In this document: piece after piece, positions 26,205 to 34,486 of the stretch
How the letters are laid out: every line of letters starts with the position of its first letter
Position numbering within the stretch: the stretch's first letter is position 1
Assembly (NCBI RefSeq): GCF_000306945.1
Contig: NC_018518.1
Span: 62,001-126,000 of the forward strand
DNA from: Bordetella pertussis 18323
GTDB lineage: Bacteria > Pseudomonadota > Gammaproteobacteria > Burkholderiales > Burkholderiaceae_B
DNA length: 64,000 bases
Direction of reading: 5' to 3'
Notes under the pieces: model-generated
What the model was told of the DNA's origin: nothing
The model's database searches: none
Seen by the model: only the letters and a program-made list of their open reading frames with translations
Program-made: the position numbers and the translations under genes

Positions 26205-26209
26205 CCTAG
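25259..26209 (+). CDS. IS481 transposase (copy G)
   Basis: Intact 316-residue DDE transposase carrying T55 (as copy B) and a C-terminal Thr. The TAG stop (26207-26209) lies in the target hexamer and its G is immediately followed by the ATG of the TetR gene. Confidence 0.95.
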   Translation: MNTHKHARLTFLRRLEMVQQLIAHQVCVPEAARAYGVTAPTVRKWLGRFLAQGQTGLADASSRPTVSPRAIAPAKALAIVELRRKRLTQARIAQALGVSASTVSRVLARAGLSHLADLEPAEPVVRYEHQAPGDLLHIDIKKLGRIQRPGHRVTGNRRDTVEGAGWDFVFVAIDDHARVAFTDIHPDERFPSAVQFLKDAVAYYQRLGVTIQRLLTDNGSAFRSRAFAALCHELGIKHRFTRPYRPQTNGKAERFIQSALREWAYAHTYQNSQHRADAMKSWLHHYNWHRPHQGIGRAVPISRLNLDEYNLLTVHT

Positions 26210-26779
26210 ATGGTCAGACCCCGCACGATAGATCGAGAGCGTTTGCTGGATATCGCCGAATCCATCATTTCGGAGGCGGGCGCCGTGACGATCTCCTTTG
26301 GCGGGCTGGCCGAGGCGGCCGGCCTGTCCAAGGCGAGCGTCCAGTCCGTGTTCGGCACGCGCGAGGCCATGATGGAGGCCTTGCTGGAAAGGTGGCTGCG
26401 CAAGGAACAGCGCGCCTACCAGAAGAAGATCGGCCCGCAATCGTCGCTGCGCGAGCGTGTGCGCAGGCATGTCAAGATCACCGGCAAGGAATCGTCCGAG
26501 GCCAACTCAAGGCTGGCGGCGGTCCTGACGGCGCTGGTCGGCTCGGATGCGACCGAGGGCGTGATGGCGAAGTGGTACGCGTCGCGCGTCGGCAAGTTCT
26601 CGGCGGAAACTCAGGAAGAGCGGCTGTTGCGCATTGCTTTTCTTGCTGCCGAAGGTGCGTTTTTCATGCGGCATGTGGCTGGATTTCCGATGTCCGATCG
26701 GCTCTGGCGCGAGCTGTTCCACGATCTGCTGGACTTCGTGGCCGAACCCGTGGGCGGCGCGGCGCGCTCGGCCGCGTAA
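26210..26779 (+). CDS. TetR-family transcriptional regulator
   Basis: 189-residue repressor-type protein. The N-terminal TetR DNA-binding domain covers residues ~8-55 (ERLLDIAESIISEAGAVTISFGGLAEAAGLSKASVQSVFGTREAMMEALL). A helical ligand-binding domain follows, resembling the TetR_C_37-type group. IS481 copy G abuts its start codon, so the gene has lost its own promoter and ribosome-binding site and now depends on sequence at the IS right end. Its likely operator remains on the far side of the IS at 25123-25141. Confidence 0.88.
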   Translation: MVRPRTIDRERLLDIAESIISEAGAVTISFGGLAEAAGLSKASVQSVFGTREAMMEALLERWLRKEQRAYQKKIGPQSSLRERVRRHVKITGKESSEANSRLAAVLTALVGSDATEGVMAKWYASRVGKFSAETQEERLLRIAFLAAEGAFFMRHVAGFPMSDRLWRELFHDLLDFVAEPVGGAARSAA

Positions 26780-26846
26780 GGCGCGGCCATGGGCATGCCC
26801 GCGCGAGCCCATGGCCCGGATACGGGCTGCCGGCGCGGGCGCCGTC

Positions 26847-27662
26847 TCAGCTCAGGCGATTGATGGCCGTGGCGGCTTCCACCGCCAGCGGCGCGAATCG
26901 CGCGGTGAAGGCTTCGGGCGTCCACTCGCTCAGCGAGCCCGCGATATGTATCGCGCCGACCGGACGGCCGTCGGCGCCCAGCACCGCCACGCCTATGCCT
27001 ATCTCTCCCACCAGCACCTCCTCGATGGTGACGGCGTAGCCGGACACGCGCGCCTGTTCGACTTTCTTGCGGATCTCCCTGAGCGCGGTGATGGTCTTGT
27101 CCGTGAACGGGGTGCGGTCGGAGCGGGCGATGATGTCGTCGACCTCGGCGCCGGGCAGGTGGGACAGGATGGCTCGCCCGCCGGCGGTGCAGAACGTGGG
27201 CACGCTGTGCCCCACCAGGGTGGCGAAGAAGGTCTCCCGCTTGCTCTGCAGGCGCGAGGCGTAGACCAATCGCAGGTCGTCGAACACGCTGAGGTCGACA
27301 CGCTCCAGCGCATTGCGCCGCAGGTCGAGCAGGACGGGGGAGGCGCGCGAAATCAGGGTATTGAGCCGCAGGTAGTCCAGCGCATGGTCGAGGATGCGTA
27401 TGCCGGGGACGTAGCCGCGTCCTCCGTCGCTGCGCTCGACATAGCCGAGCACGCGCAGGGTGTTGAGAATGCGCTGGGTGCTGCTGCGGCCCACTCCCGA
27501 CGCCTCGGCGATTTCGTCCAGGCTCATGGGCCGCACCGCGCGATGGAAGGCGGACAGCACCTGCAGGGTTCTCGCCGCGGCCTGCACGAACAACGGGTCT
27601 TCGAGCTCTTCTTCGGTGGGAGACCTGACGCCCAGTTCGCTGTTGACAATACTGCGCCGCAT
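26847..27662 (-). CDS. IclR-family transcriptional regulator
   Basis: 271 residues: an N-terminal winged HTH (~25-85; SLDEIAEASGVGRSSTQRILNTLRVLGYVER) and a C-terminal IclR effector domain (~95-265; GHSVPTFCTAGGRAILSHLP, RVSGYAVTIEEVLVGEIGIGVAV). Effector domains of this family bind small organic acids or aromatics. Divergent from the ABC transporter operon at 27829, with a perfect inverted repeat between them, so it probably controls that operon. Confidence 0.92.
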   Translation of the reverse strand: MRRSIVNSELGVRSPTEEELEDPLFVQAAARTLQVLSAFHRAVRPMSLDEIAEASGVGRSSTQRILNTLRVLGYVERSDGGRGYVPGIRILDHALDYLRLNTLISRASPVLLDLRRNALERVDLSVFDDLRLVYASRLQSKRETFFATLVGHSVPTFCTAGGRAILSHLPGAEVDDIIARSDRTPFTDKTITALREIRKKVEQARVSGYAVTIEEVLVGEIGIGVAVLGADGRPVGAIHIAGSLSEWTPEAFTARFAPLAVEAATAINRLS

Positions 27663-27720
27663 GAATTCCTCCTATTGACGGGCTGACGATATCTCATTTA
27701 GGATTGTCACAAACAATATA

Positions 27721-27743
27721 TAAGTATCTCACAGCGATACTTA
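27721..27743. promoter_or_regulatory. Candidate IclR operator
   Basis: Perfect 8-bp inverted repeat TAAGTATC / GATACTTA with a 7-base centre, midway in the 166-bp region between the divergent iclR-type gene and the ABC operon. Confidence 0.55.
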
Positions 27744-27828
27744 AGTTCCGAAGTTTGTTTTCGATGTTAGTTGTTCCCGGTCACCGAAGTCATCTCTGAT
27801 GTAGTCGACACAACAAGGGGAAGAAACG

Positions 27829-29448
27829 ATGTTCATCGCACGCAATGCGGCTGATCCCGCTGTGAAGATACGCGCCGGCGCACGCCTGGCGGCCGTGGCG
27901 GCCGCGCTCTGCGGACTGGCCGCGACGGTCCCCGCGGCGGCGCAGGCGCCCAAGACGGTGACGGCCGTCATGCACTCGGGGCTGCGCGTCCTGGACCCCA
28001 TCATCACGACGGCCCACATCACGCGCAATCATGGGTACATGATCTATGACGTGCTGGTCTCGATGGACAAGGACTTCAATGTCCGGCCGCAGATGGCGGA
28101 TTTCAGTGTGTCGCCCGACGGGCTGACCTACACCTTCACGCTGCGCGAGAACCTGTGGTTCCACGACGGGGCGCCGGTCACGGCGGCCGATGTGGTGGCC
28201 TCGCTCAAGCGCTGGGGCGAGCGCGACACCGGCGGCCAGCACATTTTCGACCAGACCGAAAGCCTGGCCGCCACTGACGCCCGGACGATCACCTGGAAAC
28301 TGAGCAAGCCGTTCGGCCCGATGCTGGAAACCCTGGGCAAGCAGTCGACGGTGCCGCCGTTCATCATGCCCGAGCGGGTGGCCAGGACGCCGTCGAGCGA
28401 AGCCATTACCGACTACACCGGCTCCGGCCCGTTCCGCTTCGTCCTGGACGAGTTCTCGCCCGGCGTGAAGGTGGCGTATGCGAAGTTCGACAAATACGTG
28501 CCGCGCAACGAACCGGCCAACTGGATGGCGGGCGGCAAGGTGGTCAAGGTCGACCGGGTCAACTGGGTGACCATGCCGGACGCGCAGACGGCGGTCAGCG
28601 CGCTGTCGTCGGGCGAGATCGACTATCTGGAGCAGACGCCGACCGATCTGCTGCCCATCCTCGAGTCGAACGCCGACGTGGTGCTGGAAGTGCGCGACCA
28701 ACTGGGCTACCAGGCCCTGGGGCGCATGAATTTCAAGCAGCCGCCGTTCAACGACAAGCGGATACGCCAGGCCGCGCTCAAGGCCATGAGCCAGGAGCCC
28801 ATCCTGGCGGCCATGGTCGGCAATCCCAAGTATTACCAGGTATGCGGCGCGGTGCTGGGCTGCGGCACGCCGCTGGCCTCCGAAGCCGGCGCCGGGGCCC
28901 TGACCGGCAAGGGCGACGTGGAGGGCGCGCGCGCCCTGCTCAAGGAGGCGGGCTATGACGGATCGCCCGTCGTGATCCTGCAGCCGACCGATGTGCCCAT
29001 TCTCGCCGCGCCGCCGCTGGTGGCGGCCCAGCAATTGCGCGCCGCCGGCTTCAAGGTGGACCTGCAGCCGATGGACTGGCAGACGCTGGTGACCCGCCGC
29101 ACCAACAAGGGCGCGCCGTCGCAGGGCGGCTGGAGCATGTTCTTCAGTTACTGGATGGTGCCCGAGGTCACGACGCCGTTGATCAACGCCACGCTCAACG
29201 CGCGCGGCGACGAGGGCTTCTTCGGCTGGGCGCAGGATCCCGAGCTGGAGGCGATGCGCGGCGAGTACATCACGGCCGGATCGCCGCAGGCGCAGCTGGA
29301 CGTGGCCAAGCGGATCCAGGCGCGCGTCATGGACGAGGTCACCTACCTGCCGCTGGGCCAGTTCCAGACGGTCCAGGGGCGCCGCGCCAACCTGGTCGAC
29401 ATCATTGCGTCGCCGGTTCCCGTGTTCTGGCAGATGGACAAGAAGTAG
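27829..29448 (+). CDS. ABC transporter substrate-binding protein (family 5, peptide/nickel type)
   Basis: 539-residue periplasmic binding protein of the DppA/OppA family. A longish signal peptide ends near AAAQA. Family motifs include GLTYTFTLRENLWFHDGAPVTAADVV and the permease-contact and ligand-cleft regions. GGGGAAG precedes ATG 27829. First gene of an apparent operon with two permeases, a fused ATPase, an amidase and an aminotransferase. The ligand is therefore more likely an amide or amino compound than a peptide; this is inference. Confidence 0.93.
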   Translation: MFIARNAADPAVKIRAGARLAAVAAALCGLAATVPAAAQAPKTVTAVMHSGLRVLDPIITTAHITRNHGYMIYDVLVSMDKDFNVRPQMADFSVSPDGLTYTFTLRENLWFHDGAPVTAADVVASLKRWGERDTGGQHIFDQTESLAATDARTITWKLSKPFGPMLETLGKQSTVPPFIMPERVARTPSSEAITDYTGSGPFRFVLDEFSPGVKVAYAKFDKYVPRNEPANWMAGGKVVKVDRVNWVTMPDAQTAVSALSSGEIDYLEQTPTDLLPILESNADVVLEVRDQLGYQALGRMNFKQPPFNDKRIRQAALKAMSQEPILAAMVGNPKYYQVCGAVLGCGTPLASEAGAGALTGKGDVEGARALLKEAGYDGSPVVILQPTDVPILAAPPLVAAQQLRAAGFKVDLQPMDWQTLVTRRTNKGAPSQGGWSMFFSYWMVPEVTTPLINATLNARGDEGFFGWAQDPELEAMRGEYITAGSPQAQLDVAKRIQARVMDEVTYLPLGQFQTVQGRRANLVDIIASPVPVFWQMDKK

Positions 29449-29526
29449 CCATCGCACCATGGCGGACCGGCGGCCTGGAGAGGCCGCGGTCCGCCCCATC
29501 CTGACTCAATCCACAAGGGGCGGCCG

Positions 29527-30468
29527 ATGTTCGGTTACATCCTGCGGCGCGTGCTCGCCACGATTCCGGTCGTGGTGATCGTGGCGGTGTTCGTATTCCT
29601 GCTGCTGCGCCTGACGCCGGGCGACGCGGCGGCCATCATCGCCGGCGATTCGGCCACGCCCGCCCAGATCGAGAACATCCGCAAGTCGCTGGGCCTGACC
29701 GAGCCGCTGACGGTGCAGTTCCGCACCTGGATGACGCAGCTTGCGTCCGGCGACCTGGGAACGTCGATCATTTCCAGGCAGCCGGTCACCAAACTGATCG
29801 GCCAGCGGGTCGGGCCGACGCTGCAGATCGCCACCCTGACCATCATCCTGTCGGTGCTGATCGCGGTGCCGCTGGGGGTGCTGGCCGCATGGCGGCATCG
29901 CAGCTGGCTCGACTACGCGGTGATGGCGTTCTCGGTCATCGGCTTTTCGATCCCGGCTTTCGTGGTGGGCTACATCCTGATGAAGATCTTCGCCGTGGAC
30001 CTGCGCTGGCTGCCGGTGCAGGGCTTTACCTCGGTGTTCCAGGATCCGCAGCAGTTCCTGTGCACGGCGGTCCTGCCCTGCATGACGCTGGCCACGGTAT
30101 TCGTGGCGCTGATCGCGCGCATGACCAGGGCCAGCATGCTCGACGTGCTGGGCGAGGACTACATCCGTACGGCGCGGGCCAAGGGCGTCAAGGAGCGCAT
30201 CGTGCTGTTTCGCCACGCGCTGGGCAACGCGGCGGTGCCCATCGTCACCATCATCGGCACGGGGTTCGCGCTGCTGATCGTCGGCGTGGTGGTGACCGAG
30301 AGCGTCTACAACATTCCCGGCATCGGCCGCCTGACCGTGGACGCGGTGCTGGCGCGCGACTATCCGGTCATCCAGGCGATGATCCTGCTGACCAGCGCGC
30401 TGTACGTGTTCATCAATCTGTTGATCGATCTGTCCTATACCATTTTCGATCCGAGGATCCGCTACTGA
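29527..30468 (+). CDS. ABC transporter permease, DppB type
   Basis: 313-residue inner-membrane permease with six predicted membrane segments. The DppB/OppB N-terminus is MFGYILRRVLATIPVVVIVAVFVFLLLRLTPGD. The EAA-loop region EDYIRTARAKGVKERIVLFRHALGNA contacts the ATPase. A ribosome-binding AAGGGG precedes the ATG. The stop TGA overlaps the next start as ATGA. Confidence 0.95.
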   Translation: MFGYILRRVLATIPVVVIVAVFVFLLLRLTPGDAAAIIAGDSATPAQIENIRKSLGLTEPLTVQFRTWMTQLASGDLGTSIISRQPVTKLIGQRVGPTLQIATLTIILSVLIAVPLGVLAAWRHRSWLDYAVMAFSVIGFSIPAFVVGYILMKIFAVDLRWLPVQGFTSVFQDPQQFLCTAVLPCMTLATVFVALIARMTRASMLDVLGEDYIRTARAKGVKERIVLFRHALGNAAVPIVTIIGTGFALLIVGVVVTESVYNIPGIGRLTVDAVLARDYPVIQAMILLTSALYVFINLLIDLSYTIFDPRIRY

Positions 30469-31352
30469 TGACCACGCTACCGCAGCCGGCCAGCGCCCTG
30501 CAGGCCGTATTCCGGGTCACCCAGCTGCCCGCATGGTGCCGCTTCGGCTGGCCGCCGATTGCCGCCGCGCTGGTGCTGGCGGTCCTGGTCCTGGCCACGG
30601 CGGCCGCCTATCTGTACATCCCGCACGATCCGATCGCGATCAACCCGCTGATGCGCCTGAAGCCGGCCAGCGCGGATCATTGGCTGGGCACGGATGCGCT
30701 GGGGCGCGACGTGTTCTCGCGCGTGATGGCGGGCGGCCAGGTCTCGCTGCTGGTGGGTGTGGCGGCGGCCGTCATCTCCATCGCCGCGGGGCTGTGCATC
30801 GGCCTGGTCTCAGGGTTCTTCCGCGTGCTCGACGGCGTGGTCATGCGCATCACGGACGCCGTGATGTCGGTGCCGTCCATCCTGCTGGCGATCGCCCTGG
30901 TCGCGCTCAACGGGCCGAGCATCTGGTCGGTCATCATCGCCATTACGGTGCCGGAGGTGCCGCGCGTGGTGCGCCTGGTGCGCTCGGTGGTGCTGTCGGC
31001 GCGCGAAGAGCCCTATGTCGAGGCGGCCCTGGCGCTGGGCACGTCGATGCCCGGCATTCTCTGGCGGCACATCATGCCCAATACCCTGGCGCCGCTCATG
31101 GTGCAGGCCACCTACGTCTGCGCCTCGGCCATCCTGACCGAGGCGGTGCTGTCGTTCCTGGGGGCGGGCGTCTCCACCGAGATACCGACCTGGGGCAACA
31201 TCATGGCGGAAGCGCGCATGTACTTCCAGATCCGCCCGGGGCTGATGCTGTGGCCGGGCCTGCTGCTGTCGCTGTGCATCCTGTCCATCAACCTGCTGGG
31301 CGACACCGCGCGCGACATGCTCGATCCGCGCCTGAAGCGGCGGGGGGAGTAA
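30468..31352 (+). CDS. ABC transporter permease, DppC type
   Basis: 294-residue partner permease. The N-terminal membrane segment is followed by HWLGTDALGRDVFSRVMAGGQVSLLVG, the DppC/OppC signature, and an EAA loop near EEPYVEAALALGTSMPGILWRHIMPN. Start ATG 30468 is chosen because it overlaps the preceding TGA. The fused ATPase gene begins 3 bases after its stop. Confidence 0.95.
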   Translation: MTTLPQPASALQAVFRVTQLPAWCRFGWPPIAAALVLAVLVLATAAAYLYIPHDPIAINPLMRLKPASADHWLGTDALGRDVFSRVMAGGQVSLLVGVAAAVISIAAGLCIGLVSGFFRVLDGVVMRITDAVMSVPSILLAIALVALNGPSIWSVIIAITVPEVPRVVRLVRSVVLSAREEPYVEAALALGTSMPGILWRHIMPNTLAPLMVQATYVCASAILTEAVLSFLGAGVSTEIPTWGNIMAEARMYFQIRPGLMLWPGLLLSLCILSINLLGDTARDMLDPRLKRRGE

Positions 31353-31355
31353 ACG

Positions 31356-33008
31356 ATGATATTTCGCAAGCGCGATCTCCAACATCGCCCGGTGGTGCTG
31401 CGCATCGCGGGCCTGTCCCTGGTGGACGGGCAGCCGGGCGCCGGCAGCGCCATCTTGCGGGATATCGACGTCGATATCCGGCAGGGCGAGACGGTCTGCC
31501 TGGTGGGCGAAAGCGGCTCGGGCAAGTCCATGACCTCGCTGGCGGTCATGGGCCTGCTGCCCAAGGGGCATCTGCGGGTGACAGGCGGACGCATCGAACT
31601 CGATGGCCAGAACCTGCTCGACCTCGGGCCGGCCGCCTTGCGGGACTTGCGCGCCAAGCGCATTTCCATGATTTTCCAGGAGCCCATGACGGCCCTGAAC
31701 CCGGTCATGAAGGTGGGGCCGCAGATCGAAGAGGTGCTGGACAGCCACACGGCGCTGCCCAGGCGCGAGAAAAAGCAGCGCGTGCTCGACATCATGGAGC
31801 AGGTCCACCTGCCCGACGTGGCGCGTATCTACGAGTCCTATCCGCACCAGCTCTCCGGTGGGCAGCGCCAGCGCATCATGATCGCCATGGCGCTGGTGCT
31901 GGAGCCGCGGCTGCTGATCGCCGACGAGCCGACCACCGCGCTGGACGTCACCACGCAGAACCAGGTGCTCAAGCTGATCAGCGAGCTGCAGCACAAGCAC
32001 GATACGGCGGTGCTGTTCATCACCCATGACATGGGGGTGGTGGCCGAGATCGCCGACCGGGTCTATGTCATGCGCCTGGGCGAAATCGTCGAGAGCGCGC
32101 CGGTCGAGCAATTGTTGCGCGAACCGCGGCAGGACTACACCCGCAAGTTGCTCAAGTCGGTGCCCAGCCTGATTCCGCGGCCCGGCCGGGCCGCGCCGCA
32201 GGCGTGCGCCACGCTGCAGGTGCAGGGGCTTGCGAAACGCTATGCGATGGGCGGGTTCCCGGGCCGCCGGCGGGAAGTCCAGGCCGCGCACGATGTCGCG
32301 TTCAGCATCCAGCCCGGCCGTACGCTGGGCATCGTGGGCGAGAGCGGCTCGGGCAAGTCCACGGTGGCGCGCTGCGTGATGCGGCTGATCGAGCCGAGCG
32401 AAGGCGCCATCCGTGTCGGCGATGCCGATATCGCGCGGCTGGGCCCCAGGCAGCTCAAGCCGTTTCGCAAGCATCTGCAGATCGTCTTCCAGGATCCGTA
32501 CCGTTCGCTCAACCCCCGCCGCACCATCGGCGCCAGCCTGATCGAAGGGCCGGTGAACTTCGGGCAGGACAGGCAGGCCGCGCTGGCGCAGGCGGCCGAA
32601 TTGCTGGAGCTGGTGGGCCTGCCGGCCGACGCCCTGGCGCGCTATCCCCATCAGTTCTCGGGCGGGCAGCGGCAGCGCATCGCCATCGCGCGCGCCATCG
32701 CCATGCGGCCCGACGTCCTGGTGGCCGACGAGGCGGTGTCCGCGCTCGATGTCTCGGTACAGGCGCAGGTGCTCGAATTGCTCGACACGCTGCAGCGCAA
32801 GCTGGACATCGCGATTCTGTTCATCACGCACGATCTGCGGGTGGCCGCGCAGATCTGCGACGAGGTCATGGTGATGCGGCATGGCCGCGTGGTGGAGCAC
32901 GACACGGCCGAGAATGTCCTGGCGCGGCCCGCGCACGCCTACACGCGCGCGTTGATCGAGGCCGCGCCGGGACGCGATTGGGACTTTGCCAACTTTCGCG
33001 AACGGTAG
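31356..33008 (+). CDS. ABC transporter ATP-binding protein, fused DppD-DppF type
   Basis: 550 residues containing two complete nucleotide-binding domains in one chain. Domain 1 has Walker A GESGSGKS at 51-58 and a signature LSGGQRQR; domain 2 (from ~285) has a second GESGSGKS and FSGGQRQR. Both have Walker B (LLIADEPTTALD, LVADEAVSALD) and H-loop ITHD. Energises the two permeases encoded immediately upstream. In domain 2, the Ala in DEAVSALD in place of the Pro of DEPT is common in DppF-type domains. Confidence 0.95.
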   Translation: MIFRKRDLQHRPVVLRIAGLSLVDGQPGAGSAILRDIDVDIRQGETVCLVGESGSGKSMTSLAVMGLLPKGHLRVTGGRIELDGQNLLDLGPAALRDLRAKRISMIFQEPMTALNPVMKVGPQIEEVLDSHTALPRREKKQRVLDIMEQVHLPDVARIYESYPHQLSGGQRQRIMIAMALVLEPRLLIADEPTTALDVTTQNQVLKLISELQHKHDTAVLFITHDMGVVAEIADRVYVMRLGEIVESAPVEQLLREPRQDYTRKLLKSVPSLIPRPGRAAPQACATLQVQGLAKRYAMGGFPGRRREVQAAHDVAFSIQPGRTLGIVGESGSGKSTVARCVMRLIEPSEGAIRVGDADIARLGPRQLKPFRKHLQIVFQDPYRSLNPRRTIGASLIEGPVNFGQDRQAALAQAAELLELVGLPADALARYPHQFSGGQRQRIAIARAIAMRPDVLVADEAVSALDVSVQAQVLELLDTLQRKLDIAILFITHDLRVAAQICDEVMVMRHGRVVEHDTAENVLARPAHAYTRALIEAAPGRDWDFANFRER

Positions 33009-33047
33009 CCATCTGTCCGGCTTGCGAAGCATCGAGGGGGAAGGGGC

Positions 33048-34445
33048 GTGACATCAGAATTGTGGCGGCTGTCGGCCTGCGAGATTGTCGCGGGCGTGAA
33101 GTCGGGGGCGTTCTCGGCAAGCGAGGCGGTGCGCGCCGCGCTGGACCGCATGGAGGCCGTCAATGGGCGCATCAATGCCGTGGTCGACAGCGACCCCCAG
33201 GCGGCGCTGGCGGCGGCGGCCCGCGTCGACGCGCGCATCGCCGCCGGCGAGGACCCCGGCCCGCTGGCCGGCGTGCCGGTGACGGTCAAGGTCACGCACG
33301 ACCAGGCGGGTTTCGCGACCACCATGGGCATCCGCAAGCTGAAGGACCACCGCGCCGCGGCCAACAGCCCCATCGTGGACAACTTCGAGCGGGCCGGGGC
33401 GATTCCCATCGGGCGCACCAACATGCCGGCGTTCGGCCTGCGCTGGTTCACCAATGGCCGCCTGCACGGCGACACCTACAACCCGTTCGACCGCAGCCTG
33501 ACGCCAGGCGGCTCTTCCGGGGGCGCCAGCGCGGCGGTTGCCTCGGGCATCGGCGCCATCGCGCATGGCACGGACATCGCCGGCTCGATCCGGTATCCGG
33601 CCTACGCGTGCGGCGTGCACGGCCTGCGTCCGACCCTGGGGCGCATTCCCAACTACAACGCTTCGTTCCCCGAACGCGGCCTGGGCGGGCAGCTCATGTC
33701 GGTCTCCGGTCCGCTGGCCCGCACCGTGGCCGACATCGAATTGTCGTTCGCCGCGCTGGCCCACGCGGACCCGCGCGACCCGTGGTGGGTGCCCGCGCCG
33801 CTGGCCGGCCCGGCCCGGCCGCGCCGGGTGGCGCTGTGCCTGCGGCCCGACGGCCTGGAGATCGACGCCGCGGTGGCCGATGCGCTGCTGGATGCGGCGG
33901 CGCGCTTGCGCGACGCCGGCTGGGAAGTGGCCGAGCTGGACGACATTCCGCCCATGCGCGATGCCGCCGTGGCCCAGGTGACCCTGTGGCTGGGCGACGA
34001 ATATCCGGCCTTGCTGGCCGAGGCGCAGGCCGAGGGCGACCCGGGCGCCCTGGCCATGCTGCGGGGCCAGCCGCAGTCGGCCGGCGTCACCCTGCAAAGC
34101 TACTGTTCGGCGCTCAAGGCGCGGGCGTCCTATCTGCGCCAGTGGATGCTGTTCTTCGAGGACTATCCCTTGATGATGCTGCCGGTGTCGGCCCGCCTGA
34201 CCTTCGCCAACGACCTGGATACCCGGTCCGCGGCCGATTACGACAGCGTCTGGGAGGCGCAGATGCCGCAGCTTGGCCTGGCCTTCATGGGCCTGCCGTG
34301 CATGAGCGTGGCGACCGGCATGTGCGGCTCGGCGCCCGTGGGTATCCAGCTGGCGGCCGGCCGTTACCGCGAGGACTTGCTGTTCCTGGCGGCCGAGGAC
34401 ATCGCCGCGCGCGGCATGCCGCCCGTCCCGGTGGACCCCGTGTAA
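33048..34445 (+). CDS. Amidase (amidase signature family)
   Basis: 465-residue serine hydrolase of the GatA/amidase family, cleaving carboxamide bonds. The Ser-cisSer-Lys triad can be placed at K81 (VTVKVTHD), S156 (GGSSGGASAAVASG) and S180 (DIAGSIRYPA). GTG 33048 is chosen because it follows a strong GGGGAAGGGG ribosome-binding site and gives the family N-terminus. No signal peptide, so cytoplasmic. Its place in the transporter operon suggests it hydrolyses the imported compound. Confidence 0.9.
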   Translation: MTSELWRLSACEIVAGVKSGAFSASEAVRAALDRMEAVNGRINAVVDSDPQAALAAAARVDARIAAGEDPGPLAGVPVTVKVTHDQAGFATTMGIRKLKDHRAAANSPIVDNFERAGAIPIGRTNMPAFGLRWFTNGRLHGDTYNPFDRSLTPGGSSGGASAAVASGIGAIAHGTDIAGSIRYPAYACGVHGLRPTLGRIPNYNASFPERGLGGQLMSVSGPLARTVADIELSFAALAHADPRDPWWVPAPLAGPARPRRVALCLRPDGLEIDAAVADALLDAAARLRDAGWEVAELDDIPPMRDAAVAQVTLWLGDEYPALLAEAQAEGDPGALAMLRGQPQSAGVTLQSYCSALKARASYLRQWMLFFEDYPLMMLPVSARLTFANDLDTRSAADYDSVWEAQMPQLGLAFMGLPCMSVATGMCGSAPVGIQLAAGRYREDLLFLAAEDIAARGMPPVPVDPV

Positions 34446-34486
34446 CCCGTTTATTTCCCAGCCCCTACTTTCAGCGGAAGGTTTCC

